DNA of 64,000 nt from Linepithema humile (lineage: Eukaryota > Arthropoda > Insecta > Hymenoptera > Formicidae): assembly GCF_040581485.1 (NCBI RefSeq), contig NC_090129.1, positions 28,672,764 to 28,736,763 on the forward strand, read 5' to 3'. Made by a program: the position numbers and the translations under genes. Under the pieces are notes generated by a model that saw only the letters and a program-made list of their open reading frames with translations, was not told the DNA's origin and searched no databases. Below, piece after piece: positions 62,601 through 64,000 of the stretch (position 1 is its first letter; each line of letters begins with the position of its first letter).

Positions 62601-64000
62601 GTGCGCGCGGCGTATTTGCGTCATGTACTCGGGAAATCACAAGATTGCTTTAAAATTTGATTTCATCATGTCCCGTGATGGATCGAAACCGCGTATTCAA
62701 AACCGCAACCGGGAGGATTTCAACCAATTGAATTGTTCAACGCGAGCCGATTGTCAATCTTGCGACACGTCGCCGGACAGCTCTAACTTGTCATTGCGTC
62801 GCCGGACGCGCGAGTATTGCATCGTCAAGGCCGCCAGAGATTTAGTTTCAGGCTTTTAATTTTCTCGAGCGTCGATGATCCGACTTCCACGGCTGGATTT
62901 ACGCCGCTCGTGGCTTAACCGCCACTTCTGATTAACGTTGTTATGTAATGGCATTGCCCGACGCGGCCACGGAGTACCTGAGAGACTACGCAGGTATTCA
63001 CGTGTACTTAATCTTCAGAGAGCGGGCGCACTCAGCCGGACTGATCCTCGCATACTTGCGTGCGCGCGTACGTGCGTCGTAAAGATACCACAGATTTCCA
63101 TGGAAAGCTGCCACTCGCACTTAAGAGCGAGACTGGGAGATTCACGCGATTAGAGTCTGAGAATTTTCGTGCGACTTTCCCCGCATGACGCGAAATATTT
63201 TGGAGCTGCCGCCGCGACGATTTATGAGCGGTTTAATCGTTACTTCACTATTAATTCGGATTTAAAGTTAACTGAACTTCACGCTCCAAATGTGTAGTTT
63301 CTTTCCTAGCCTTAGTCTTGGAGGAAAAAAATTTTTGTACAAAAATTTTATTAAAACATTATCAGATTATCTAATATTAATGAAAACAGGAAAATTTATT
63401 GAAGATAACTGAAAGCTCGTTCAATTGTCAAAACAAGTGTTATGTACAATTTCAAAATTGATGAAACAATTAGATGTGATAATGTATCAATTCACATCGC
63501 TAACGGTATGTTAATCATCAATCTTTCAATTACAAAGAATAAAATTTCTCATTCGTGTCTTATCTAAGCCACGTGTCACAAACTAATAAGATCCAGAAAA
63601 AAAACAAAGTGAACAAGAGCAATGATTTGTAAAACGTGCCGTGCTAGAGACTGCACTTCCGAAATCATTTATTCGCTGAAAAATTATGTATACCTGGCGC
63701 CCGATACGAAAACGTGACGGATCGTGATAATCAAATAAGACATATGCATACATGTTTTAAATCATCCTAAATCACGCTCTGATAAGCACGAGGTATTTTG
63801 ACTGTATGATAGATATGCGACAGAAGATTACAAACAAGTGCGAATCAACTTCTTCAATCTTCTTAATACATACTGATTGTAAAAATAAAATAATAAATCG
63901 TTATTTATGAATCAATTATTCATAAATTATTCATATTATTTATATAAATTATAATATGATAAATTTTTAAAATATTTTTTAACCCCTTATATAATATTTT

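Larger units (their letters stand above)
48462..64000. other. gene-poor stretch upstream of the windpipe-like gene
   Basis: The first bases belong to the intron and 5' region of the minus-strand gene; its leader exon was not located. 50700-52500 is GC-richer with CpG-dense sequence and a poly-C tract at 52105-52115. From 52600 on the sequence is strongly AT-rich with (AT)n near 54607-54622, and no coding exon was recognised. Features noted: a full palindromic CRE (TGACGTCA) at 50035-50042 and at 53306-53313, a 21-23 bp tandem duplication at 57942-57997, a transposon-end-like string near 58815-58850, and three CACGTG motifs at 59644-59681. The long frames at 51575-52225 and 61437-61895 lack domain or signal features. 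Confidence 0.5.

Overview
This is nuclear DNA from an insect, most likely a hymenopteran (ant or bee type). Spliced genes with short GT-AG introns, an insect-specific homeobox gene and a windpipe-like gene support insect. The hymenopteran call rests only on general impression: CpG-rich islands alternating with AT-rich stretches, and many microsatellites. About 90% of the window is non-coding. No rRNA, tRNA, CRISPR array or intact autonomous transposon was recognised.

Three protein-coding genes can be supported. (1) At 13045-19232 (+) lie the 3' five coding exons of defective proventriculus (dve), a SATB-related transcription factor with an N-terminal ubiquitin-like oligomerisation domain and two atypical homeodomains. 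Its first coding exon(s) lie further upstream and were not recognised. (2) At 39001-42803 (+) is a complete six-exon gene for a 787-residue single-pass leucine-rich-repeat membrane protein. Its cytoplasmic tail carries a PPTY motif and two strongly basic clusters. (3) At 46408-48444 (-) is a single coding exon for a 678-residue LRR membrane protein that fits windpipe (wdp), a chondroitin sulfate proteoglycan, including acidic Ser-Gly attachment sites. Genes 2 and 3 are convergent, 3.6 kb apart.

Layout: 1-13 kb is gene-free sequence upstream of or within dve, containing a nested 389-bp palindrome. 13-19.2 kb is dve. 19.4-39 kb is a gene-poor block with GC-rich, microsatellite-rich islands and two further palindromic elements. 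39-48.5 kb holds the two LRR genes with one more palindromic element between them. 48.5-64 kb is increasingly AT-rich and holds no gene I can recognise, but it has a tight triple CACGTG cluster near 59.65 kb.

I found no convincing wholly new system. The most useful leads are the unnamed LRR receptor with its unusual tail and its start-stop uORF, the nested palindrome (a dimer of a palindromic element), three further fold-back elements of unrelated sequence, and the E-box cluster.
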